NCBI GenBank assembly: GCA_002353635.1
Contig: DEKA01000003.1
Span: forward strand, 45,934-61,171
Length of the DNA stretch: 15,238 bases
From: Lachnospiraceae bacterium UBA2734
GTDB lineage: Bacteria; Bacillota; Clostridia; Lachnospirales; Lachnospiraceae
Direction of reading: 5' to 3'
The notes beneath the pieces were generated by a model. The model was given only the letters and a program-made list of their open reading frames with translations, was not told the DNA's origin and searched no databases. Below, piece after piece: positions 6,520 through 13,260 of the stretch. A program made the translations under genes and the position numbers. The stretch's first letter is position 1. Every line of letters begins with the position of its first letter.

Positions 6520-6623
6520 AAGAGCAGCAGTATGGATACCCAGTGCGGTACAGGCCATTTGGTGAGATAACTCTCCAATTGGACAATATTGACCTGACTG
6601 TGAACAAGAAAGTGGGGCAGCAA

Positions 6624-7763
6624 ATGAAGTATGTGATCGCGATTGATTCATTAAAGGGATCTTTGAGCTCTCTGGAGGCGGGAGAAGCAATACGTGCCGG
6701 GATTCTCCGCGCGAATCGGGATGCACAGGTGCAGGTGCGTCCGCTTGCGGATGGAGGAGAGGGCACTGTGCAGGCGCTGACGCTCGGCATGGGCGGCACA
6801 TTTACAAAGGTGCGTGTGACAGGGCCTTTGGGGGAACCTGTACAGGCGGAATACGGCATTCTGAAGGATGGTGAGACTGCCGTGATGGATATGTCGCAGG
6901 CGGCCGGCATCACATTGGTCCCCGAGGAGAAGCGGAATCCTCTGCATACAACTACGTTCGGCGTTGGGGAGATGATTCGCGATGCCATTGGCAGAGGATG
7001 CCGACGCTTCATTGTGGGAATCGGCGGATCGGCGACAAATGACGGCGGCATCGGCATGCTGCAGGCGCTCGGGTTTGCCATGAAGGATAAGGAGGGCAGA
7101 GACGTTCCTTTCGGTGCAGAAGGGCTTCGTGTGCTGTCTTCTATCGGGAATGAAGGAGTTGTTCCGGAGCTGTCCTCCTGCACGTTCCGCATCGCATGTG
7201 ATGTCACGAACCCTCTGTGCGGGGAAAAGGGGAGCAGCGCCATTTTTGGACCGCAGAAGGGCGCTGATGCAGCCATGATCGCACAGATGGATAAGTGGCT
7301 CTCTTCCTATGCGATGCTCGCAAAGAAACTGTTTCCAGAGACAGATGCGCAAAGGGAAGGCACCGGTGCAGCGGGCGGACTTGGTTTTGCCTTCCTTACC
7401 TTTACAAATGCAGTATTGGAATCCGGCATCCGGATTGTCCTCGATGAGACGCACCTTGAGGATTACATCAAAGAGGCAGATCTTGTCATTACCGGAGAGG
7501 GAAGACTGGATGCGCAGACGGTCATGGGGAAGGGCCCATCCGGTGTAGCATCGCTTGCAAAGCGTTATGGCAAGCCTGTGATCGCATTCGCAGGTTCTGT
7601 GGCGGAGGATGCGGGCGTATGCAACGCCCATGGAATAGATGCTTATTTTCCGATCCTGAGAAGAATTGTGACCCTCGAAGAAGCGATGCAGCCGGACAAC
7701 GCGCGCAGAAATCTTGCGGATACGGCGGAGCAGGCCATCAGGCTGTTTGAGCTGGGACGATAA
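6624..7763 (+). CDS. glxK: Glycerate kinase (GarK/GlxK family)
   Basis: Phosphorylates D-glycerate, in this family mainly to 2-phosphoglycerate, feeding glycolysis from sugar-diacid or glyoxylate breakdown. The product is 379 residues, the normal family length, and starts MKYVIAIDSLKGSLSS; the frame is open upstream to 6543, but homology begins at the ATG at 6624. Recognisable motifs are KGSLSSLEAG (11-20), PLADGGEGT (40-48), the glycine-rich VGIGGSATNDGG (131-142) and TGEGRLDAQTVMGKGPSGVA near the C terminus. The ribosome binding site is weak (GTGGGG). The gene is divergent from cdaR with a 251-base shared control region. No diacid dehydratase or aldolase gene is in the window, so the rest of the pathway must lie elsewhere. 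Confidence 0.95.
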   Translation: MKYVIAIDSLKGSLSSLEAGEAIRAGILRANRDAQVQVRPLADGGEGTVQALTLGMGGTFTKVRVTGPLGEPVQAEYGILKDGETAVMDMSQAAGITLVPEEKRNPLHTTTFGVGEMIRDAIGRGCRRFIVGIGGSATNDGGIGMLQALGFAMKDKEGRDVPFGAEGLRVLSSIGNEGVVPELSSCTFRIACDVTNPLCGEKGSSAIFGPQKGADAAMIAQMDKWLSSYAMLAKKLFPETDAQREGTGAAGGLGFAFLTFTNAVLESGIRIVLDETHLEDYIKEADLVITGEGRLDAQTVMGKGPSGVASLAKRYGKPVIAFAGSVAEDAGVCNAHGIDAYFPILRRIVTLEEAMQPDNARRNLADTAEQAIRLFELGR

Positions 7764-7800
7764 AATGAATGCCGCAGATCTGTGTCTGCAGCATTCATTT
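7763..7800 (+). terminator. Hairpin terminator-like element after glycerate kinase
   Basis: A 16-bp stem (7763-7778 with 7785-7800, one C/A mismatch, loop TCTGTG) begins at the last base of the stop codon. The right arm ends CATTCATTT and is followed by GTTCC, so the U-tract is short. It is a good candidate for the insertion target of the intron-like sequence directly after it. Confidence 0.55.
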
Positions 7801-7807
7801 GTTCCTG

Positions 7808-7878
7808 GTGAGCCCGGCGGCGCACGTTTTCTAACCGGTGCAAGTCCGGAGTCCGCCCGGTAGTGGGAAGGATCTTCC
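7808..7878 (+). mobile_element. Probable 5' relic of a group IIC-type intron
   Basis: Starting at 7808 the sequence reads GTGAGCCCGGC and, 19 bases on, CCGGTGCAAGTCCGG. Bacterial group IIC introns (for example the Oceanobacillus iheyensis intron, from memory) begin GUGUGCCCGGC and continue GGUGAGAGUCC, so both landmarks fit in order and spacing. GGCGG (7816-7820) can pair with CCGCC (7853-7857) around the CCGG/CCGG hairpin with its T-loop-like TGCAAGT. Class C introns insert just past terminator stems, exactly the position seen here. No reverse transcriptase gene and no domain V follow, so this is at best a truncated remnant. The competing reading is a cobalamin-riboswitch-like L5 hairpin, which shares the GGTGCAAGTCC string. 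Confidence 0.45.
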
Positions 7879-7883
7879 TTTTT
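7866..7883 (+). terminator. Small hairpin with U-tract
   Basis: GGAAG, loop GAT, CTTCC followed by TTTTT. The stem is only 5 bp, but the U-tract is perfect and immediately adjacent. It closes the intron-like segment and would end any read-through from the kinase gene. Confidence 0.45.
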
Positions 7884-8187
7884 AACTCATCTCTTCGACG
7901 AACAGAGGAGAATACTGCATCTCAAAGACAGGCTTTGATATAACTTGTGCACTGCCGCCTTGTGTAAAGTATTCCTTAAGGTTAAATCCGAAATCTTTAT
8001 ATATCGCCAAATGGAAGACGATGCTGTATACCACACTGCATCTCTGTCATGATAAAATATTCTATAAGAAGGCAGGGGTATCCGCGCACAGCCTGAATGT
8101 TGCATGAACACACTTTCCGGGGCGATGAAATCCAGGGCGTATATGTGTGTTCATGGAGCCGTGTGCGGAGCCGGAAAGGGGCAGAGC
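7884..8187. other. Non-coding stretch upstream of the membrane protein gene
   Basis: No gene is supportable. It is AT-rich, and its most promoter-like element is TGATAAAAT at 8050-8058, an extended -10 (TG, one base, TAAAAT) without a clear -35. In-frame ATGs at 8104, 8125 and 8143 upstream of the preferred start of the next gene lack good ribosome binding sites. Confidence 0.4.
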
Positions 8188-9612
8188 ATGGGCAGCGGCG
8201 AGGAAAAGAACTTCAACGGTACATCTTCAGCAAACGGCAGCAGTTCTTCTGAAAATAACGGCGGCATGTCGGAAGAGATGCGGGAGGAAATTGCGCGGCT
8301 CATCCAGGAGGAGATCGCGAAGGCGTTTGCGCAGCAGCGGCAGAATGGAGAAAATGCACATGGAGGCTCGGATCACGGAGCGGCGCAGAGCATTCCTGAT
8401 GCGCTGAGGCAGCAGAGGCAGCGCTCATATAACAGCAATAGTTCGGATGAGCTGCACAGCGAAGGAAGAACCAATAGCTCACAGTCACAGGCGTATGGCA
8501 CACAGTTTACGGACAGCGCCCGGACGCCCGGACACAGCGAACAGGCAAGAAGGCCGTCTGACACACAGACGGGAGAACGCCAATATGCGGGGTATGACGC
8601 ACCCGACTCTCCTGCCATGGACCACATCGCAAGGCAGATGACTGAGGTTGCCAAGTCCCTCGAGAACCTGGCCAGGACGCAGCGGCGGCATTCCAGAAGT
8701 TCCCGCATCTCGGCTGTTGTGAGCGTCATTTTGCTGATTCTCTTTCTGGGTGTTTTTGCTGTAGTGACGCCGGGCGTCCTGCGCCTTGTGACGCACCTCG
8801 ACAGCACGCTGAACAGCCTCGATGATACGGTCGCCAATGCGAATATTCTGATCGATACAACAGATGATGCGGCAGATCAGCTCAGTGATGTGATCTCCAA
8901 TACCGGAGATTCGCTGGACGATACATTCAGCCAGATCTCCGACGTCATGGACAGCACGGGCACTGCCCTCAAGGGGATCAATGAGGCAGTGGAAGGCCTG
9001 AATGATGTCGTGGACCAGATAGATTCTCTGGACTTTGATTCGGCCAACAGGTCCATCAAGAATGTCGAAAAGATCACGAAGGACACGAAGAAGCTGACCC
9101 AGCATGTGGGCGATACGCTTGACAACGCGGACAAGACCCTCGAGAAGACCAATGAGGCGATCGACAGCACAAACGATGCGATGCAGGCCATGGAGGATGC
9201 CTCCAATTCCATGAGCGATGCATTCTCAGTGTTCGGCGGTTCAAAGAATTCCGCAAAGGATGATGACAGTGGGAAGTCGGGAAAATCCCTGACGGATTCG
9301 ATAGGCGGACTGTTCTTCGGTTCCGGGAGCGATTCTTCCGCAAAATCGGAGAAATCATCGTCGGCGAATACAGGGAAGAGCACGAAGAAGTCAGAAGAAA
9401 AGGACACGAAATCGTCCAAGAGCAGCGCGGCATCTTCGGAGAAGAAGAAAACTGAAAAATCCGGGAGTTCGTCCTCAGGCAGCAGTACAAAGAAGACGGA
9501 GAAAAAGAATACAAAATCAGAGAAGAGCAGTACGTCTTCTTCCGACAAGAACGCGAAGGCCTCTTCAAAATCCGACAAGGGAGGAAGCGCCTCGTCAAAA
9601 AAGAGCAAGTAG
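8188..9612 (+). CDS. Single-pass membrane protein with extracytoplasmic helical region and Ser/Lys tail
   Basis: Not recognised as a named family. The ATG at 8188 is preferred because AAAGGGG precedes it by about 8 bases; this gives 474 residues. The parts, in order, are a hydrophilic N-terminal region with a charged helix (MSEEMREEIARLIQEEIAKAF) and Gln/Ser-rich linkers up to about 150; basic residues (RRHSRSSR) before one transmembrane segment at about 174-196 (AVVSVILLILFLGVFAVV); a regular helical region at about 203-348 rich in Asp, Thr and Asn with repeated DDT/D-x-x-x-D spacing, likely coiled coil; then a low-complexity tail of Ser, Lys and Thr (about 350-474). The positive-inside rule puts the long C-terminal part outside. 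The helical part recalls DUF948/chemoreceptor-like stalks, but I would not name it so. A role at the cell wall is a guess. Confidence 0.8.
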   Translation: MGSGEEKNFNGTSSANGSSSSENNGGMSEEMREEIARLIQEEIAKAFAQQRQNGENAHGGSDHGAAQSIPDALRQQRQRSYNSNSSDELHSEGRTNSSQSQAYGTQFTDSARTPGHSEQARRPSDTQTGERQYAGYDAPDSPAMDHIARQMTEVAKSLENLARTQRRHSRSSRISAVVSVILLILFLGVFAVVTPGVLRLVTHLDSTLNSLDDTVANANILIDTTDDAADQLSDVISNTGDSLDDTFSQISDVMDSTGTALKGINEAVEGLNDVVDQIDSLDFDSANRSIKNVEKITKDTKKLTQHVGDTLDNADKTLEKTNEAIDSTNDAMQAMEDASNSMSDAFSVFGGSKNSAKDDDSGKSGKSLTDSIGGLFFGSGSDSSAKSEKSSSANTGKSTKKSEEKDTKSSKSSAASSEKKKTEKSGSSSSGSSTKKTEKKNTKSEKSSTSSSDKNAKASSKSDKGGSASSKKSK

Positions 9613-9696
9613 AAGCAATCGGAAAGACATCTTCAAAAAGAGCAAACAGGGGCAGTCGGAGGCACATTTTCCCAAAAGAGCAAAACAGGCGTAATG
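9583..9696 (+). repeat. Three decayed tandem units spanning the end of the membrane protein gene
   Basis: Units of 38, 37 and 39 bases start at 9583, 9621 and 9658. Each begins GGA, continues through a TC-rich step, and carries a TCAAAAAGAGCAA-like core. The first unit contains the TAG stop codon; the other two are outside the gene and drift out of frame. This suggests the Ser/Lys tail grew by repeat duplication and was later truncated. Confidence 0.5.
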
Positions 9697-9714
9697 AAAA
9701 AGCATCCGATACAG

Positions 9715-9720
9715 TATAAT
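9715..9720 (+). promoter_or_regulatory. TATAAT directly before a strong hairpin
   Basis: A perfect -10-like hexamer four bases upstream of the 11-bp hairpin at 9725-9752, with no good -35. If it is active, the transcript would start inside the hairpin. Confidence 0.25.
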
Positions 9721-9724
9721 AGCA

Positions 9725-9752
9725 GGAGCTGCGGCAGAGATGCCGCAGCTCC
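9725..9752 (+). terminator. Strong hairpin, probable terminator of the membrane protein gene
   Basis: A perfect 11-bp GC-rich stem (GGAGCTGCGGC / GCCGCAGCTCC) with the loop AGAGAT, 112 bases after the gene. The tail is TTGCGTGTACT rather than a true U-tract. The same 11 bases follow another hairpin terminator at 13934. Confidence 0.6.
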
Positions 9753-9778
9753 TTGCGTGTACTGCAAGTGGTGCGCTT

Positions 9779-9787
9779 TGCTATGAT
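9779..9787 (+). promoter_or_regulatory. Extended -10 promoter of the exporter genes
   Basis: TGCTATGAT: TATGAT at 9782-9787 with the TG of an extended -10. It is 18 bases before the start codon, giving a short leader of about 12 bases that still includes the GGAGA ribosome binding site. Confidence 0.45.
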
Positions 9788-9805
9788 TTTTACGGAGACA
9801 AACAT

Positions 9806-10552
9806 ATGCACGAGCGGGAAGCTCTTTTACAGAGGATCATGGATATCGGCGAGCTGATGATGCGCTCCGGCGCGGAGATTAACCGCGTGGAGGATACGCT
9901 TCGGAGGATCGGAGAGGCATATGGCGCGCATATGGATGTGTACGCCATTATTTTCAGTATTGTGATCACGATGCGGTATCCGGACGGAGAAGTCATCACG
10001 CAGACGAGGAGAGTGGGGGATCGGGATGATATCGATTTCGTGCGCCTGGATCAGCTGAATGCACTCAGCAGAAGGTGCTGTGCGCATCCGATGAAACCGG
10101 ATGAGCTGGAACAGGAGATTCGGAAGGCGGTGAACATCAGAGGAAGCCTGGCCGAAACAATCGCCGGCAACATGCTGGGCGCCGGGAGCTTTTCTGTCTT
10201 CTTCGGAGGAAGTCTTGCAGACGGCATCGCGGCGGCGCTGTTGTCATTGATCGTCGTGGCCGTGCAGCGAACGATGGGGCGCCTTAGCTCCAACAGGATT
10301 CTGTTCACTTTTGCCATTTCCGCTGTTGTGGGCATCGCCATCGGCGTGTGCTGCGGCCTTCTGAAAGACCTGAACCGCGCTATGGTCATGATCGGCGACA
10401 TTATGCTGCTCAATCCCGGCGTTACGATGATCAACGCTGTGCGGGAGATGATGGTTGGCAATACGATCTCCGGCCAGCTCCGCCTCATTGAGAGCGTGAG
10501 CTGGGCGCTCGCCATGGCAGCCGGCTTCATGATCGCCATGCATCTGGTGTGA
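9806..10552 (+). CDS. ThrE/YjjP-type exporter subunit (threonine/serine exporter family, large part)
   Basis: A membrane protein of 248 residues with the DUF1212/ThrE N-terminal domain. The conserved start LLQRIMDIGELMMRSGAEINRVEDT, with the RVEDT motif at 27-31, is characteristic. A soluble region of about 120 residues is followed by about five hydrophobic segments to the C terminus (ETIAGNMLGAGSFSVFFGGS, ILFTFAISAVVGIAIG, MIGDIMLLNPGVTMINAVR and so on). The ATG at 9806 has GGAGA 8 bases upstream; the open frame extends back to 9740 through the terminator region, so that start is rejected. The C-terminal domain of ThrE is supplied by the gene at 10739. The E. coli counterparts YjjP/YjjB export succinate, whereas Corynebacterium ThrE exports threonine and serine, so the substrate is open. 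Confidence 0.9.
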   Translation: MHEREALLQRIMDIGELMMRSGAEINRVEDTLRRIGEAYGAHMDVYAIIFSIVITMRYPDGEVITQTRRVGDRDDIDFVRLDQLNALSRRCCAHPMKPDELEQEIRKAVNIRGSLAETIAGNMLGAGSFSVFFGGSLADGIAAALLSLIVVAVQRTMGRLSSNRILFTFAISAVVGIAIGVCCGLLKDLNRAMVMIGDIMLLNPGVTMINAVREMMVGNTISGQLRLIESVSWALAMAAGFMIAMHLV

Positions 10553-10738
10553 CCGTGCGCAGTTATATGAAAATATACGTATCTGTTTATCTCCCATCTC
10601 GAATTGCTCCATAATACGTCGCAATTCATCGATGTGGTCGTCCAGAGGCGTTGACAAAGAAGACTTTCTGCGATTGTCTGAAGGTCCGCAGATGTCGGAA
10701 GAGGTATTGACGAAGAAGAGTCATACAGGGGATTTGTT
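10553..10738. other. 186-base gap between the two exporter genes
   Basis: Unusually long for a two-subunit pair that is normally close together. No terminator is visible. On the minus strand a frame reads through PSDNRRKSSLSTPLDDHIDE and onward (about 10570-10690). It looks protein-like, but it starts after a TGA, has no ribosome binding site and runs into the antisense of the upstream gene. I regard it as a possible gene fragment, not a gene. Confidence 0.35.
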
Positions 10739-11197
10739 ATGCAGACAATTATTATTCAGCTGATCAGTGCCTTTGCAGGCTCGGCAGGCTTTGCACTTGT
10801 TTTTCATATCAACAGAAACTGTATTCTGCCGGCTGCGTTTGGAGGATTTCTCTCCTGGGCAGTCTATCTTCTGACGGAAGCGGTGACGGGCGGCTTCATG
10901 CTGCCTTGTTTTGTCGGCGCACTTGCCGCGGGTATCTGGTCGGAAGCGATGGCAAGGGCGTTCAAAAAGCCTGCCACAGTCTTTCTGATCTCAGGTATTA
11001 TCCCTCTGATTCCAGGCAGTACCTGCTATGCGACGATGAACAGTCTTGTAAACGGCGACATTCTGGAAGGACTGCAGCACGGAAATGTACTGGTCCTCTC
11101 CATGGTTTTCATTGCTCTCGGAACCAGCGTGGTGAGTGCCTTTCTGTACACGGTGCAGTGCATCCGGAAGGATTCCGCGGCGCGGAAAGGGTGCTGA
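10739..11197 (+). CDS. ThrE/YjjB-type exporter subunit (small part)
   Basis: A membrane protein of 152 residues matching the ThrE_2 (DUF3815) domain. It has four to five hydrophobic segments, starting MQTIIIQLISAFAGSAGFAL, and carries the conserved loop GIIPLIPGSTCYATMNSLVN (family pattern PLxPG). The ATG at 10739 follows AGGGGAT. Length and order match YjjB after YjjP, so the two products should form one transporter. The gene ends in a short basic tail (CIRKDSAARKGC), consistent with a cytoplasmic C terminus. Confidence 0.9.
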   Translation: MQTIIIQLISAFAGSAGFALVFHINRNCILPAAFGGFLSWAVYLLTEAVTGGFMLPCFVGALAAGIWSEAMARAFKKPATVFLISGIIPLIPGSTCYATMNSLVNGDILEGLQHGNVLVLSMVFIALGTSVVSAFLYTVQCIRKDSAARKGC

Positions 11198-11203
11198 ATT
11201 ATT

Positions 11204-11249
11204 ATCCGCAATCGTGTATGATATAAGATATGCTGTTTTAACAGCGGAT
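11204..11249 (+). terminator. Weak hairpin after the exporter genes
   Basis: GCTGTT (11232-11237) pairs with AACAGC (11240-11245), and ATCCGC (11204-11209) can pair with GCGGAT (11244-11249), sharing two bases with the inner stem. There is no U-tract. It may act as a 3' structure, but termination is doubtful. Confidence 0.25.
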
Positions 11250-11311
11250 GAAGGCTCTTCCTGTACGGGCATAAGCGCAGGGTGTTTCGGAGGCCGGATT
11301 GATCAGAGCGA

Positions 11312-11405
11312 CCGAGAACCTTCGGCTCTCGGAATGTAGGCGTTCAGAGGTTGCACAAGGTCCTGTGGACCTTGGTTTTGCAACGACCGAAGCGGAGCGA
11401 AGACC
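11312..11405. repeat. Palindromic repeat cluster with a GAAGCGGAGCG word
   Basis: Two hairpins in tandem: CCGAGA/TCTCGG (11312-11332, continuing inward after one mismatch), and a 14-bp bulged stem at 11350-11384 built from GTTGCA/TGCAAC outside CAAGGTCC-TGT-GGACCTTG. Directly after these is a 21-base word at 11385-11405 (GACCGAAGCGGAGCG, then AAGACC) that recurs with one change at 13952-13972. No gene is supportable in this gap. Confidence 0.6.
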
Positions 11406-11420
11406 TCCGCGCCTTGCCAG

Positions 11421-11490
11421 CCCCTCGAAAAGTCGAAAAATCCGTCTGGTGAGCAGGCTCCCCATTCGGATTTCCCGATTTTTCGAGGGG
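11421..11490. repeat. Long inverted repeat, 24-bp arms
   Basis: Arms at 11421-11444 and 11467-11490, each beginning or ending with CCCCTCGAAAA or its complement, differ at three positions. Two of those are A/C on the plus strand but G/T wobbles on the minus strand, so the minus-strand transcript would fold better. The 22-base loop contains a nested GGTGAGC/GCTCCCC hairpin. It lies 75 bases before the lipoprotein gene. Confidence 0.65.
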
Positions 11491-11565
11491 TGCTAAACAG
11501 TTACATTTTCAATAAGGATTCGCAACAGGTGGCAGCACGCCGCTTTCGTGAATCATGGAGGATCT

Positions 11566-12993
11566 ATGAAGAAAAGAGTTATTGCAGTGATACTGGCGGC
11601 CATGATGGTGGGCGCCATGGCAGCAGGCTGCGGGGACAATGCAAAGCCTGTTGAGAACAATGGCGATGCATCGACGGAAGCTGTGACAGAGGGATCGACG
11701 GAGAGTGCGGCAGCCGGCGCAACAGAGGCTGAGACGGTGAAAAAGAAGACATATCCGGATGAAGCCTATCTGGACAGCATCAAGGCATCCGATTATGTGG
11801 AGCTGCCCGACTATTCCGCCATTACTGTTGAGGCATCCAAGGAAGAAGTGACCACATCCCAGGTGGAGTCTTACATTGACAGCGTCCTGCAGAACAGCAA
11901 GACAAAAGAAGAAGTCAAGGACCGCAAGACTGTCAAGGACGGCGATGTCGTCAACATCGATTATACAGGAAAGATCGACGGTAAGACGTTCGATGGCGGA
12001 TCCGCCAAGGACCAGGATCTCACGATTGGCTCGAATACGTTTATCGATGGGTTTGAAGACGGCCTCATCGGCAAGAAGGTTGGCAGTAAGGTGACCCTGA
12101 ACCTGACTTTCCCCAAGGATTACAGCAAGACAGATCTTGCCGGCAAGGCAGTGACGTTTGAGGTCACGATCAACAAAATTTATAAGGAAGTTACGCCCAC
12201 GCTCAACGATGACTTTGTCAAGAAACAGGGCATCAGTGATGTGACGACAGTGGATCAGTACAAGGCGTACATCAAGAAGATGCTGCAGCAGCAGGCACAG
12301 CGGACCTATGATCAGGATGTTGACAGCCAGATTACAGACTATATCGAAAAGAATACGACGTTCAAGAAGGATCCGCCGGATGCGATGGTGAACCGCTTTG
12401 ATGACGAGATCACCACGGCTTATACGCAGTATGCACAGCAGTACGGCGTCGACCTTCCTACGCTGATGTCGTTTGAGGGCTACACAAAGGACAACTACGA
12501 GGAAGGTATCCGCGAGATTGCTGAGAACAGCGCAAAGTCCTACATCGCCTTCCAGGCGATTGCGGATAAAGAGGGCTGGAACGTCACCGACGAGCAGTTC
12601 CAGAACGCCGAGCAACAGTATGCCTACAGTCAGGGATATACGAGCATTGAATCCTTTGAGAGCGCTGAGGATGCGAAGGAGTATAAAGAATATCTTATGA
12701 CGGAGATGGTTCTGCAGCATCTCCGCCAGACGGTGAAGGTAACGGAGCCGAAGGCAGACTCTTCAACAGGTTCCACAGAGGCCTCTACTGAAGATGCAGC
12801 TGTCAATGAGGCATCGACAGAGGATGCTGCGACAGCGTCTGCTTCTGGCTCGGATGCAGCTGCATCCTCATCATCTTCGTCATCTGATGCGGCGTCATCT
12901 GCATCGTCGACTGCAGCATCCAGCAGTACATCCTCAGCTTCAACCGAGGCTGCCAAAAAAGAGGCTGAAGCGTTGCTGAACCAGAAGAACTGA
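11566..12993 (+). CDS. Lipoprotein peptidyl-prolyl isomerase with trigger-factor-like domains
   Basis: An exported folding factor anchored to the outer face of the membrane. The ATG at 11566 (475 residues) follows GGAGG by 5 bases; the open frame begins 18 bases earlier without support. The signal peptide MKKRVIAVILAAMMVGAMAAGC ends at a lipobox cysteine (Cys22). A Thr/Glu/Ser-rich spacer follows. The FKBP-type isomerase domain covers about 125-205 (VKDGDVVNIDYTGKIDGKTF, then GSNTFIDGFEDGLIGKKVG). A helical chaperone arm resembling the trigger factor C-terminal domain covers about 210-392. The ribosome-binding domain of cytosolic trigger factor is absent, which fits an extracytoplasmic role like that of PrsA. 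The last 75 residues are almost pure Ser/Ala/Thr with a KKEAEALLNQKN end, perhaps wall-spanning. A strong terminator follows. Confidence 0.9.
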   Translation: MKKRVIAVILAAMMVGAMAAGCGDNAKPVENNGDASTEAVTEGSTESAAAGATEAETVKKKTYPDEAYLDSIKASDYVELPDYSAITVEASKEEVTTSQVESYIDSVLQNSKTKEEVKDRKTVKDGDVVNIDYTGKIDGKTFDGGSAKDQDLTIGSNTFIDGFEDGLIGKKVGSKVTLNLTFPKDYSKTDLAGKAVTFEVTINKIYKEVTPTLNDDFVKKQGISDVTTVDQYKAYIKKMLQQQAQRTYDQDVDSQITDYIEKNTTFKKDPPDAMVNRFDDEITTAYTQYAQQYGVDLPTLMSFEGYTKDNYEEGIREIAENSAKSYIAFQAIADKEGWNVTDEQFQNAEQQYAYSQGYTSIESFESAEDAKEYKEYLMTEMVLQHLRQTVKVTEPKADSSTGSTEASTEDAAVNEASTEDAATASASGSDAAASSSSSSSDAASSASSTAASSSTSSASTEAAKKEAEALLNQKN

Positions 12994-13037
12994 GGAGCTT
13001 TGCCGGAACAGAAAATCCTCTGATATGATAATCGAGA

Positions 13038-13083
13038 GCGCCCGCATCTGTGTTGTTATTTGCACAGATGCAGGTGCTTTTTT
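13038..13083 (+). terminator. Strong intrinsic terminator of the lipoprotein gene
   Basis: A 9-bp perfect core stem (GCATCTGTG / CACAGATGC) extended by five more pairs after a mismatch, with a 10-base loop and TTTTTT immediately after. It ends the transcript about 90 bases past the stop codon. Confidence 0.88.
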
Positions 13084-13103
13084 ATACCTTACGGCCGGAC
13101 GTT

Positions 13104-13160
13104 GGGACATTCTGCTTCGTTCGCACTGCCTGCGGCGAAAGCTCACTCAGCAGAAGTCCC
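13104..13160 (+). repeat. Palindromic unit A with conserved 32-base loop
   Basis: A 12-bp stem (GGGAC, one bulged base, TTCTGCT / AGCAGAAGTCCC) encloses a loop at 13117-13148. The loop reads TCGTTCGCACT, a small GCC-TGC-GGC hairpin, then GAAAGCTCACTC. The same two loop strings appear in inverted orientation in unit B. Confidence 0.7.
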
Positions 13161-13206
13161 TTCGCCCGGCCTGCCTTTATCTTTTTAGAAAAAATTGCCC
13201 TCTGGG

Positions 13207-13260
13207 GTTACGAAGGTCTGCCATACGGTATTCCCGGCATCTCGTAACGTATGGCCTTCG
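13207..13260. repeat. Two competing stems between the palindromic units
   Basis: GTTACGA (13207-13213) can pair with TCGTAAC (13242-13248). Alternatively CGAAGG plus CCATACG (13211-13227, with a TCTG bulge) pairs with CGTATGG plus CCTTCG (13248-13260). The two folds share bases and exclude each other. The second also competes with the outer base pairs of unit B. Confidence 0.45.

Noticed and set aside
6651..7631. 326-codon open frame on the minus strand
   Set aside because: Antisense shadow of glycerate kinase; Cys/His/Arg-rich and without a recognisable domain or ribosome binding site.
7887..8111. 74-codon minus-strand frame in the gap after the intron-like piece
   Set aside because: No ribosome binding site, no recognisable sequence, and it covers an AT-rich promoter-like region.
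8877..9608. 243-codon Phe/Ser/Asp-rich minus-strand frame
   Set aside because: It is the complement of the Ser/Lys low-complexity tail; the composition is a by-product of the repeat.
11509..12720. 403-codon open frame on the minus strand
   Set aside because: It is the antisense of the lipoprotein gene, which has a signal peptide, FKBP motifs, a ribosome binding site and a terminator. The minus frame reads as Leu/Ile/Arg-rich shadow sequence without motifs.
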